Assembly: GCA_947625005.1 (NCBI GenBank)
Contig: CANQNA010000001.1
Coordinates: 1 to 64,000 of the forward strand
Direction: 5' to 3'
Length of the DNA: 64,000 nucleotides
From: an uncultured Bacilli bacterium
GTDB taxonomy: Bacteria > Bacillota_I > Bacilli_A > RF39 > UBA660
The number at the start of each line of letters is the position of its first letter. The stretch's first letter is position 1. The position numbers and the translations under genes were made by a program. Below the pieces are notes generated by a model, which saw nothing but the letters and a program-made list of their open reading frames with translations, did not search any database and had not been told where the DNA came from. Positions 1 to 11,000 of the stretch are shown piece after piece.

Positions 1-51
1 CATCTCAGCCTTCCCGCTTAATACCGCAGTTTATCCTTGGCAAATTATCCT

Positions 52-171
52 TTACCAAGCGCCATCTCCGCCCCAGCCATTATCATTTGAGTTTCTACCA
101 TTATTGCCCGTAGCAGCAGCAATATCAGCTAAACTATAACCACTACCGCAACAGTTACCTCCATTAAACAT
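52..171 (-). CDS. Small Gly/Asn-rich phage protein (39 aa)
   Basis: A 39-residue frame starts at an ATG (169-171) preceded by a strong AAGGAGG site and ends in TAA. It begins MFNGGNCCGSGYSLADIAAA, is rich in Gly and Asn and ends GWGGDGAW. Small proteins with a YSLADIAAATG core are common near the lysis/tail-fiber end of Bacillota phage late operons; their role is not known to me. It is the last complete gene of the leftward late operon. Another gene probably starts at the very edge, with its ATG at positions 1-3 and a GGGAAGG site upstream, but its body lies outside the window. Confidence 0.6.
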   Translation of the reverse strand: MFNGGNCCGSGYSLADIAAATGNNGRNSNDNGWGGDGAW

Positions 172-204
172 CTCGTTACCTCCTTGAGTAATTTAATTTT
201 TTAT

Positions 205-450
205 TTATTTAAAAATTCCAAGATAATGCTTGAAATTGTTAAACTCTTTATCAAAATCTAATCCTTTTTCTGCCATTAAGTTACGAGCGACTTGTTCTAT
301 ATCTTCTTCTCTATGCTCTTTTGCAAGAGATAAAACATTAGATAAAATAGGATTAGATGAAGCATTTTCCTCTAACATTTGTAACATTAACTGTTGAGGA
401 TTCTCGCCATTTTTTATCATTTGTATTATTTGAATAGGATTAATAGGCAC
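205..450 (-). CDS. Small conserved phage protein (81 aa), function unknown
   Basis: An 81-residue soluble protein starts at a GTG codon (448-450) with AAGGAGG nine bases upstream. The start overlaps the end of the preceding gene by 11 bp, which suggests translational coupling. It begins MPINPIQIIQMIKNGENPQQ and is helical and acidic in its C-terminal half. Proteins of this size and start are common beside the lysis genes of clostridial phages. I do not recognise a domain and assign no function. Confidence 0.7.
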   Translation of the reverse strand: MPINPIQIIQMIKNGENPQQLMLQMLEENASSNPILSNVLSLAKEHREEDIEQVARNLMAEKGLDFDKEFNNFKHYLGIFK

Positions 451-934
451 TTATATTAACCTCCTTCTTGGCGGCGGTTTGAGCAGTAGATTTATTACTT
501 CCGCCTATTATATTATCTAGTTTATTTTCTAATTGCTCAACCTTTTCTAATATTTTATCTATAGTATCATTGTTTTTAATTTCTGGAGTATTGTTCTCTT
601 CTTGTTGTGTTGGAATAACAGGCTGATATTTTATAATTCTTGTTGTACCGTTATTATTCCAAGTCTTAATATATATCTCACTTAAATCTGCTTTTGGGAA
701 TACTCCATAGCTACCTATTGGCACTTCTGTAGCTTTTACAATATCCTCACTATCAACAATTTTACCATTTAAAGTGTTTAAAACATTCTGTGGAATTTGT
801 TGTGTTACCTATGACATTTGTGGCATTGGTTGAGGAGATGGAATATTATAATTATTATTGTTATTATTTCCAAAATTATTGTAAGGCTATCCCATATTAT
901 TACTATTGTATAAATTAGGATTATAATAACTCAT
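440..934 (-). CDS. Low-complexity virion-associated protein with two sense TAG codons (164 aa)
   Basis: The frame runs from ATG 932-934 (GGAGGG upstream) to TAA and contains in-frame TAG at 887-889 and 809-811. With a standard code only the last ~95 residues are seen. The N-terminal ~45 residues are rich in Asn, Tyr and Pro (SYYNPNLYNSNNMG), followed by a compact domain (VPIGSYGVFPKADLSEIYIK) and a C-terminal coiled coil. The first TAG sits between MG and PYNNFG in a Tyr/Asn repeat, where tyrosine would be natural. Similar proteins lie near holin genes in Bacillota phages. Function unknown. Confidence 0.75.
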
Positions 935-1089
935 GTTTTATTTCCCTCCTTCTTTGTTCTTTCACTATTATATTAAATTTTAATTAAAACTTCTTTCTTA
1001 CTTTGTCCAAAATTTTAATTAAAATTTAAAATTTGGCACATAAGTTAAACTCATTTTTAAAGTAATATAAAATTAAAGACAATAAAAAA

Positions 1090-1117
1090 AGAGCTTATTT
1101 AAATAAATAAGCTCTTA
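1090..1117 (-). terminator. Rho-independent terminator after the holin gene
   Basis: On the minus strand an AAGAGCTTATTT stem pairs with AAATAAGCTCTT and is followed by a run of T. It lies 15 bases beyond the stop of the holin gene, so it would trim the transcript between the holin and the last small genes. Confidence 0.7.
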
Positions 1118-1132
1118 AAATTTAATATATTT

Positions 1133-1522
1133 TTATTTATGTTGTTGTGCAATTATACTTTCTATCATTGTTTGTATAAAAGTGTCTACATTACCATAAT
1201 TTTTATTTATATCTTCTTTTATTTTATCATTCATTAAATTCAATGCTCTGCTTTTAGCAACCTCAAAGGCTTCTTCTTGTGCTTTTGTATCAAAAAGGTT
1301 GCTCTTTTTTAAGCTATCTACCTATGATTGCTGAACATAATTTACTGAATCAACAATAATATCTGTTGCTTTTTTAAGATTCTCTGCTTCTTGATTTGAA
1401 AAATGTTTATCAATAATTAAATCAATATATTTTTTAAAATAAAAAGTAATTATTGAAGTTATTGCAGGAACAAAAATTATAATTATTATTTTTAAAACTA
1501 GCATAATAATTTCTTGTATCAT
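1133..1522 (-). CDS. Holin, LL-H-like family (129 aa, one sense TAG)
   Basis: This small membrane protein probably forms the lysis pore. Residues 1-30 are one long hydrophobic segment (IIMLVLKIIIIIFVPAITSI), followed by a charged cytoplasmic tail, the layout of LL-H-type phage holins. An in-frame TAG (1322-1324) divides the tail between VQQS and VDSLKKSNLFD. From memory, related holins read QTYVDALK here, so tyrosine fits the amber position. Translation in the standard code would stop at 66 aa and lose the helical tail. Start ATG 1520-1522 has a good ribosome site. No endolysin is visible; it may lie left of the window. Confidence 0.75.
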
Positions 1523-1546
1523 ATTATTTTTTACCTCCTTTTATTA

Positions 1547-2470
1547 TTAAAAAGGTGTTAATTGTCCATTTTGTTTCTAATATACTTGTAAAGGTATTAA
1601 TTGTTCTTGTCGTTTATAATATACTGTTAGTTGAATTAATTTATCTTGTTGTTTCTAATAAATTTGATTACCTATACCACCACTAGTATAACCAAATATC
1701 CATGGATAGCCATTATTATTGCTATCTATTTTCCAGGCTTGTAATGGTGTACCGTCTGTATATCCTTTAAACGGTTCATTTTTTACAAAATCCATTGATT
1801 TTGGACGTGGATAAATATCCATAGCCATTTCAAAATTTTTTTCGCAGGAATATTCTATTTTTATATCGCCAATGCTCGTCGCACTACTTGATGTAACTCC
1901 CATAGGCATGAAGATTATTAATCCATCTCGGCATTGCGCCTGAAGATTATATGGACTTACAATACTTCTTTTATTTACATGGGTTGATTTAGAATATCTT
2001 AAAGTATGTGACACTTTTTCATTATCTACGTAAGTCCATGAATATGTTCCACTAAAATTTCTTCCATATATCGTGATTTGACCATATGACCCCATTGGTA
2101 CCGTAACTTGATCATTTTCATTTAATATAATAGAATATTCTGCAATTTCATTATCAGTACTTAATTTTGATTCCGCAGAATAATAACCTGTACGATGTAA
2201 TAAACTATATGTATTATTACGTTTGTCTTTATCATAAGTGTAAAACTCAATATAAACTTCTCCTAATGCAGGATTTGGTATGTCATCTAAACTTTGTCCA
2301 TACCAATCACCTATTGTAGTTGTTGTGGTTGACGCACGAAATGTTACAGATTTAATTATTGTGTTGAAGTATGCTAAAAAATCTAAACGTTCATTAATAG
2401 TACTGTTCGTTTGAGTTATTGTAGCATTATCAAATTCACTAGTATCGAAAAAGCCATTTATGTAATCCAT
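1547..2470 (-). CDS. Tail/receptor-side structural protein with C-terminal repeats (307 aa, two sense TAG)
   Basis: A 307-residue beta-rich protein from ATG 2468-2470 to TAA. It carries amber codons at 1655-1657 and 1577-1579. The C-terminal ~40 residues are three tandem repeats of about 13 residues with the pattern (I/V)Y-x-KxxxxLxxL. In the middle repeat x is a TAT tyrosine (VYYKRQ), in the first and third it is TAG (Y-TAG-KQQ, Y-TAG-KQN), so the repeat itself suggests tyrosine for TAG. The position between fiber genes and holin suggests a tail-tip or fiber accessory protein. No catalytic motif is visible. Confidence 0.65.
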
Positions 2471-2488
2471 TTATACACACCGCCTTGA

Positions 2489-3448
2489 TCAAATCGGCCA
2501 ATGAGATTTACGCAAGAAATCAGCATCTTTTAGTTCTTGTGAAGTAATTTGTTTTATTGTAGTACTTGTATCTAAAGAATAAATATATTCTTCTCCACTT
2601 TCTATACAAAAAAAACTTTCAAAATTTGCGGGGTCTGCACTATTGTTAGTAAACCTAAAATTTTTACTACCGTCATTAGATGAAAATCGTCCAACAAAAT
2701 AACAACAAATACAAGAATTACCACCAAAATGATATAACATTGTTATATACGATGCAAGAGCAGAAGGCGGGCCAATATAATTAAAATTTACTATACAATA
2801 ACAACCATATGTAGAACTTACGAGAGACCTAAATATAGTAATATACGTTTCATACAAGTGTGTTATATTTATAGTAATGTTGATTGCTACATTTGATATA
2901 GCACCACGCGAGTTTAACGAATAGTCAAAAATATTACTATCATTACTCATACTTAAATAATATGTCCCCGAAATTTTAATATTTTTATTTCGTCTATATT
3001 GTGTTGAGTTCATATTACTTGCGGAAAAATATATAACATCTAAAGTAGATGCTGTTATGGTATTTGTTCCTTCTATATCAATATCTAGTATATCGAGATA
3101 ATCTGTGGACGGACGAGAACCATATTGAACATATATAAATCTAAATATATGAGTCTTGTCGACAGAAATAAAATTATTGCTGAATTTAACATTTTGAACT
3201 AAACCTTCAAAATTTAAAAAGTTAAAATTAGAATTACTATGATTATAAACCATATTCTTAAATGTGTGACCTTGACCATCGAAATCGGTATAAGATTTTC
3301 TTGAATTTATATAAGAGGATACAATAACATCTTTAAAGTCAATGTCATTAGCTAAGCTCACTTTTAAAATATCATCAGCAGTTCCAGCTTGACTACTATT
3401 GACAAAATTCAGCCATTCTTCTGGTGTTGATATAACGAGTTCACTCAT
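2489..3448 (-). CDS. Beta-helix tail fiber-like protein (319 aa)
   Basis: A 319-residue protein beginning MSELVISTPEEWLNFVNSS and containing the FDGQGHTFKNM motif typical of GLUG/beta-helix repeat proteins, followed by many short strands rich in Asn, Ser and aromatic residues. This is the composition of trimeric or solenoid tail fibers that contact the host surface. It ends in TGA (2489-2491) with no continuation, so TGA is a real stop here. No in-frame TAG. It lies just downstream of the tail endopeptidase gene. Confidence 0.65.
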   Translation of the reverse strand: MSELVISTPEEWLNFVNSSQAGTADDILKVSLANDIDFKDVIVSSYINSRKSYTDFDGQGHTFKNMVYNHSNSNFNFLNFEGLVQNVKFSNNFISVDKTHIFRFIYVQYGSRPSTDYLDILDIDIEGTNTITASTLDVIYFSASNMNSTQYRRNKNIKISGTYYLSMSNDSNIFDYSLNSRGAISNVAINITINITHLYETYITIFRSLVSSTYGCYCIVNFNYIGPPSALASYITMLYHFGGNSCICCYFVGRFSSNDGSKNFRFTNNSADPANFESFFCIESGEEYIYSLDTSTTIKQITSQELKDADFLRKSHWPI

Positions 3449-3466
3449 ATCTTTTTAGCTCCTTCC

Positions 3467-6400
3467 TTATTGTTCTTTTAAAGCACCTACAAAAACTAAT
3501 AAATTATCTGGTAATTGTTGTGCTTCTTGTAAATTATTTACCACAGCGAAAGGATGATAAGCAATATTTCTATCTCCAAAAGCTTGATATAAATTATCAT
3601 CTTTCATGATAAATCCTCTCCTAAATCCGGCGGAAACCTGTGCTCCCTCCTCAGGAGTAACACCTCTTGATATATAAACAAAACCACCGCTGTCTTGATT
3701 TTTTATAAAAGTCTATTGTCCTTGATTTACTTCAACATCAGAATTTCCAGTACCCTCATTCACATTTCCTTTATAGGTAATTCCATTTCCTGCTCCCTAA
3801 ATAGTATAAGGCTCATATGTTGTATTATTATTACTAGCATGAGTTTTCCTTAAGCTCTGATTAAATTTAACAAATTTTTTATTTAAAGATTTTAAAATTC
3901 TAACTTTATAAAAATCATTTATAATGCTGTCTTTGTTAGATAAACTATCATAAGTAATAGGTGGACTAAAACTAATAGAATCAAAAGCATTATTACCTTC
4001 AACCGCAGTCCAATATAAATTATGATTATTTATAGTTAATTCTTCTAATTCATCTAAGGTTATTTTATTCCAATTTTCAGGTTTATTTAACCACTTTTCC
4101 TCATAAGTCATCTTTTCTTTTACAAGATGAATATAAGGACGAAGTATAGCTTGTTTTGTTTCTTCTCCGTCTACTAAAGTATCCGCACTTAAAGAATTAG
4201 TATTTGTATAATTTTTTTCACTCTCATTATTCCAAGCTGGATATTTTATTTGAGTCTTTCCCTCTGTTGTTTTCATTACAAATCCTGTCGGCTTACATAA
4301 ATAAGCTTTAATATTTGTTTCTAATTCATCTATATATATTCCATCTACTAATAAACCAAGCCCACCAACACTGGAAATTCCACCGCTTGATATAACTTTA
4401 TTTAAATTATCTATATCATCCGTAAAGTCTTTTGAATATAAGCCAGTAGGGGTCTTTATTAATCCATTATCTTTTCCACTATTTAAAACAAGACCTCCCG
4501 CATTAGCAATTACATTTCCAGTACCATCTTTTATTAAATTATTACCTGTATTAAGTTCTGAATTATCTAATAAAATTTTATCTTTCATATCTGAAAAATT
4601 CTTCCATAAGGATTGATAATAATCCATTTTATCAGACAATTTTAAAGTATATCCTAATATATTCTTTGACAATATGTGTAAAGTATCAGTAATCTCATCT
4701 TCATTACTAAATGTTAAAACAATAGTATTAGAAGAATGTGTATAAGTATAAGAAATAAATTTTATTTTTTCTAACTGTATTAAATCTTGCGGTGAAGATA
4801 TATAAACATATTTTCCTATATTTAATATATTACACCATTGATAAAAATAATTATTATTTTTTAATAAATTAACGATGTTTATTGTTACTTGAATAGGTAT
4901 TTTTTGAATTTGTTTTAAATATTGTTGTGCATAATAATAGGCTTGTTTTTCATCATATAAATAATTGACATCTAAATCTCCTTCTATAATAAATTCCGCC
5001 AATTCAGAATATAAATCTTCTTTATTATGATTAAAAAAATATCTTTTTAATTCATATTGAGATTGTAAGTCAACTATCTTTTTAGTTATAACACCAATAG
5101 CATACTCAAATTTAACCTTTATTTCTGTAACTTCGTCAATATCTACTCCACTATATACACTTCTTTTATAATTATCATAAGAATTATATATAGTGCCATC
5201 AACAATAGCAGGTTCAGAGAAATTACTATTATCCACATCATATTTTAATGCAGTTGTTCTTAAATTTCCAAGTAATTCTTCTGCCGCCCAAAAATCATTT
5301 TGTTGTTTAACGGTTCTCTGTTCAACAGGTACTAAAGAATATTCTTCATCTGCGGTTTTAGCAGCTTCATACTGGTAATAATACGTCATATAATCAGCTT
5401 TTTCATTCTCTAACCGTAAAGCTTCAGATTGATATTTATTTAATATATCTTCAACATTATTTGTTTTTATTTCATTATAATAACTATCTAAGAAATCTTT
5501 TAACTCTTTTGACATAAAACTTTCAAAATATGAAAAATCATCAATATAAGTTTGTCCTGTTGGATTAATTCCTGCAATAGTTAAATTATCTTTACCTTTT
5601 ATGTATAATCTAGTAATTATTTTAGAGAAATCTGGTTGATAGTTTATATCCATAACATAATTATCTGGAGTTAATATAAACATAGAGTCTTGATTTAAAC
5701 TTTCTCTACTATATATAGAAATTGTTTTATTAACATTATCAAATTTAAATACACATAAATAATTTTCTTCTAACTGCTGAAATATAGAAGATAAATTATC
5801 GTTCTCAAAAGCTAAATCTCTATAAATAAATTTACTAGGAATATTAACAAAATCCGCCAATAAAGGTAAAATATCTTTTATTAAAATTTGATAAATAATT
5901 GAACTATCATTAATTAAATTATTATATTCATCTATATCTAATTTAATATTTGATAAATCTATATTATAAGTCAACATAACATTTAAATAATTTAAATATT
6001 CAGCAGTTGCCTCTTCTAAATCTGAATAGAATTTAGTTATATATTGGGGGTCAGCATATACTTTATTATCAAAATCACTTCCCCTAAAAGGTTCAAGAGC
6101 GTCAGATATTTTTTCCTACATTGTTTCAAAATTATTTTTTAAAGTATACCAAGAAGTATATCCACTTTGTATATTAAAAAAATACTCAATAGGGTCAGAA
6201 GCTATTATATTGTGCATTTCTGTTAAAGCATTATATAATGTTCTTTTATTCCTATCATCATTAAAAGTAAAATACTTCCAATCAGTATATTCTCTTTCCA
6301 TATAAGCTTGTTTAACTTTTGTAAATAATTCTTTAATTTTATAAGCCATTGTTCCTTCAACAGTTTTATTATTTAATAAAGAATTTATATTATATATCTG

Positions 6401-7066
6401 TAATCGCATATCATCCTAATAGTGATTTATTATAGGGTCATAATATTCTACTGTCCAATCATTCAATCTATATTCTAAAATATAGTTTAATATTCCACCC
6501 TCTAAATAATTATCAAAATTATAAGTAGATTTTGTACCATCTTTTAAAGTATATATAGGCATTTTTATTTTCTTTTTATTATTTTTAGGATTATTTTCAT
6601 ATAAAGGAGTATCATCCCCCTCATATTGTAAGAGTTTTCTAACATCACTATATCCTCTTACTTTTGTTGTTTCAAATAAATGTTGATGATATGGAATGCA
6701 ACTAACATCTTTATGTCCATTCATATCAACAGAAGGTTGATTTACATAAAAATATTCTTGAAATACTAAACTACTTTGAGTATCTTCAATAGTTTTTATT
6801 CCATATATTCTAAAATCTATAATCATACCTTCTTTTAATTGCCTCCAAGCAGGCTGCTCAATTTTTTGCTTTTTTCCATTAAAATAATTTTCACAATACC
6901 GCTCTAAGGAAAAAGTTAATGTATCATAATTCACTGTGTCTTTATAATTTTTATTAAAAGTAAAATCATTTATAATAACAAAACAAAGTGGTCTATCCTT
7001 TTGACTTGGGTTAGCTAATAAAAAGGTATAATTATAATCAATATTATTTTTTGTTTTATAATACAT
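3467..7066 (-). CDS. Tail endopeptidase / tail-associated fiber protein (about 1199 aa, four sense TAG)
   Basis: One frame from ATG 7064-7066 to TAA 3467-3469, interrupted only by TAG at 6416, 6116, 3797 and 3713. In a standard code it would look like three separate proteins plus a lost C-terminus. The order tape measure - Dit - this gene and the N-terminal part fit the phage minor structural/Tal-like proteins that form the tail tip below Dit. The central part has long alpha-helical stretches, the C-terminal third is strand-rich and Gly/Asn-rich (NQDSGGFVYISRG), probably a fiber or carbohydrate-contacting module. The TAG at 6116 lies in ETM-TAG-EKISDALEPF. Enzymatic activity is not shown by any motif I can point to. 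Confidence 0.75.
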
Positions 7067-7083
7067 ATTTTATCACCATACTT

Positions 7084-7977
7084 TTATTGCATTACTGCAA
7101 AATCAAAATATAAATCTAGTAAATAATGAGGATATTTTACCCCTGAAAGAGTACGTTTATATATAATATTTTCTCCTTTTTCAAGATAAAATCCTTTTCC
7201 TGTTTTAAATAACATTCCTCTGTTAGCTAACATAGGATTATCACCTGCCAAAACATTGCTGCCATCACTTGTATGTATAAATAATGTTTTATTATCTATT
7301 TCTAAAGTAACACCCGGGTTATATTTTTCAAAAATAAACCATCTATCACCTGTATCTTCATTTTCTTTCACAGGGGCATCAATAACTAAATTAGAACCAA
7401 AACTAATATATTGTCCTGTTTCTTCTGCTCCTAAATCTTTTATAATCATATAAGGATAAGCTCTATAAGTACCATTTTCATCTTTTACATTTGTTTTATT
7501 TACTATTTTTGGAACCGCCTCAAACCAAGTTTCTTCACTAATATCATATGAATAATGCTCACTAATCCATCCATGACCCGCATCACACACAAAATCAATA
7601 GTAAAATATCCTTCATTATCCGCATAAAATGTATGTAAATCTTGTTGACTTGTTAAAGGCATAACATTCTAATAAAAATCTGGGTCTTGTGAAAAAGAAA
7701 TTGGTGCATAATTATCTACATCAAAATATTCAAATATTTCTCTTCTGCGTTCAAGAGAGAATCCAGTATCAAGCCCAGTAAATGTAAGCGAAAAAGTAAG
7801 GGGATTTGTGCTTATATTAGTTATTATGTTTCTATCCCCATAAATCGCTCTTGCGGTTGTTAGCTCTTTTGCCCCATTAAATAAGTGTACTACATCACTC
7901 TGATTTACTTTTACATTATATAAATTCATATCTGTAGAACTTATACCATTAAAAGTAAAATCAATATCATACATCAT
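7084..7977 (-). CDS. Distal tail protein (Dit-like, 297 aa, one sense TAG)
   Basis: The frame 7084-7977 carries a single TAG at 7669-7671, which would otherwise split it in two. It starts MMYDIDFTFNGISSTDMN, and the segment FSLERRREIFEYFDVD resembles Dit-family (SPP1 gp19.1-like) N-terminal domains that form the hexameric ring joining tail tube and tip. The second half has GYFTIDFVCDAGHGW, matching the domain that follows in long Dits. A TTG nine bases upstream is too close to the GGTGG ribosome site, so ATG 7975-7977 is preferred. Gene order after the tape measure supports the call. Confidence 0.75.
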
Positions 7978-8043
7978 AAATATCAATCCACCTTTTATCT
8001 CTTATTGCTATTGCTTTATTATATCAAAAAAATTTAAGAAAGT

Positions 8044-8073
8044 CAAGGCTAATAAAGAAAATTATTAGCCTTG
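8044..8073 (-). terminator. Terminator after the tape measure gene
   Basis: A 12-bp perfect stem (CAAGGCTAATAA / TTATTAGCCTTG) with a short AT loop lies directly downstream of the tape measure stop and is followed on the minus strand by T-rich sequence. It probably lowers read-through into the tail-tip genes. Confidence 0.8.
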
Positions 8074-8079
8074 ATAAAA

Positions 8080-11000
8080 TTAAAATTTCTTTCTATTTGC
8101 GGATGGGTTTGCCCCCATTTTACCAACTAATTTATTAGAAAAATCTTTTATTTTGCTATCAATCATTCTCTCCATTTTAATTAAAGTATTATTATCCGCA
8201 TTTCCATCTATTCTAATAGTTGTATCACCTATATTTATATCTACATTATTATTTATATTTATTCCTTTTGAAGCTTCTTTAGCATCTACATCTATAGAAT
8301 CTAACATTCCTTTTGCTATATTAGAAACAACAGTATCATTAGAATCCAATAAAGTTTGAACTAAAGAAGGTAAAGCCTTTATAGTAGCTATTGTGCCACC
8401 AGAAGATGTGGCGGAAGTAGGCGTAGCAGCGGTAGTACCTCCAGTTGTTTTTGCGAGAGTTGAGGTAGTTGTAGCACCAGTCAATGCACTATTCATTTTG
8501 TCAAGAGATTCTGCTGTATTATCCGCACTAACACTTACCTTATCCATAGATTCAGCAGCGGTATCTGCTGGCAATCCAAGGATTTCCTCTAAGCTAGTAT
8601 TAATTCCCGCATTAGCTAATACTTGTTGCATTTGTTCGCCAGTAGCATAATGATAATAGTCAGATTCCATATTACCTAAAACCGCTTCAGGGTCTAAGGT
8701 ATAAGTTTTACCATCTTTACTGATTGTGGTTTTATATGAATCTTTGTCATAACTCTCAACAGTATAACCTAATTGAGTGAGCCAATCCCTCATCTTCTTA
8801 CGTTCATCTTTGAGAGAATCAGCTATAATCATACCATAATCAGTTTGTGTAATCTTTGTATAACCGCCAGTAATAGGATTATAATATTGTAATCCCTGTT
8901 GTAGAGCTTTTTGGGTTATAGTGGGGTCGTAAGTAGCTTTATAATACTCTCCACTAGCTTTATCTGCAAGAGTACCCATATTGCTCATATCAAATGTTTG
9001 ACCTATAGCGGTTCCAGTCCCCTTAGCCAGTATATCCGCCACTAAAGCCGCCATTTGTTCTGGGTCATCTTCAAGTGTTTTTCTTAAATCTTGGAAAGCT
9101 TCTAATTGGTCTCGTAAAACTTCTGTCTGCTTATCTAACTCATCATCTATATTATCAAGTTGGTCTATCTGGTCTTGAATAGCATCTCTTATTGCTTGCC
9201 GCCAAGCTTCTATAGCGTCTTCTTTTAATTCTTCATCTAATTCTTCAAGCTCTTTCTGTTTATCTTGTGCGGATGAGAGTGCCTCCAAATCACCTGTGGC
9301 GCCCGCAGTTAAATATCTATTACGCTCTTGTACTATTTCACTGCGTTGTTGTAATTTCTTTTGTCGCTCATTTTCTTTATCTTCTGCATCCCAGATTTTC
9401 TCAAGCATATCAAGATAAGCCTGTAAAGCATCTCTCTTATCATCATTAGCTTTTTTGATAGCATCCGCATTTTTTTCAGCAGCATCCGCCTCTTTTTGCA
9501 GTCCATCCTCAATTTCATCTAACTGTTCTGTAATACCAGATTTAATCAAGTCTTCCGCATTATCAACTGCTTCTTTTGTTTTGTTGTTTAATTCTTCAAA
9601 ACCATCTTCTATACTTTTCTGGTCTTTCTGATATTGTCTAGCTTCTTTTTGTAAGTCTTTAAGATAATCTAATAAGCCTTGATTAGCGGGGTCTTTCTCT
9701 AATGCTTTTCTTACACGTTCAATTTCTGTTGCATTAGCAGCCATTTCACTACGTAAAACCGCAGCTTGCCTAGAAAGTAAATCTGCTTTATCCGCCAAAT
9801 AAGTAGGTGAATCCTCATCAAGTAAATCTATATAATCTTGAAGCTCATCATTCATATCCTCATATTCTTGAATAATAGCTTGATGATTCTCTTTATAAGC
9901 TTCTGTTATACCCTTTTGGTTTTCTTCTATTTGTTTAGCTATTTTTTTACTTGTCTCACTTTCTTTACCTGCATTAAGATATAAAGCTTTTTCATACTTT
10001 TCTTGCAATTTAGGAATAGCATCTGTATATATATCAACTTTTTCTAATCCAGAAACCGCATTTTCTATTCTATCATTTACTTGTTCATTAAACCAGTCAA
10101 AATCATCATTAAGAGCTGATAATACAGGGTCAAAAGTACTTTTATAGTCCTTGCCATATTCTCCCTCGCCGGGATTAAGTCCAATCTTTTCTAAAAAAGT
10201 ATTAATATATTCTTTAGTTATATCAAAACCTGTTTTTTGAGATTCAAGGTCTTGTTTTCTTTTTTCTAATACTTCTTTTTGTTTCTCATCTGTTGTTTTG
10301 CTAATTTCGTCATCAATTTTATGAATAGCAGCTTCTAAATCATCAGATGCGTGTTGCCACTCTTCATTAGTTATAGATGATAAATCTCTTCCTTGAAATT
10401 GTGGAACATAAGATTTAATTAATTCACTAGCAATTTGTTTGCCATTTTCTCTAAGTTTTGAAGTTTTGCCACTTAATCCTTTTTGGAAATTAATAGCTTC
10501 TTGCTCCATTGTCTTTTGAATATTATTAATAGCTTCTTCATCACCATCAAGAATAGCTTGTTTAAGCTGTTCTTCAAGGTCTTCCATTCTATTATTATAT
10601 TCTTCAACAAAAGCATCAACATCAGCTAATTGTGAGGAAAGATTTTTAGCTAAATCCTTCATATAAGGAGCTACTGATTTTGTGGTAGTTCCTTCTTCAT
10701 CTCCTATTACGAAAGCTTCACCTGAAACGATTGAATTTAATATTCCATCTAAAGTAGACTCTCTTTCGTATAAATCAGCAAGTCTTTTGTCTATCTCATC
10801 AACATCACCAAATGTAGATTTTATAACTTCTTGAACTCCACTAAGGTTATCATCATCTACTGTTGTATCTGTTAATTCTTTGATTTCAGAATCATATGTT
10901 TGAATAGTTTTTATCCAATTTTTAAAAGTTTGTCTATATTTATCTAATTTTGCTATATCGTTTACACTATCTTCATTAAAAGTTGAGATTGTTCCACCAT

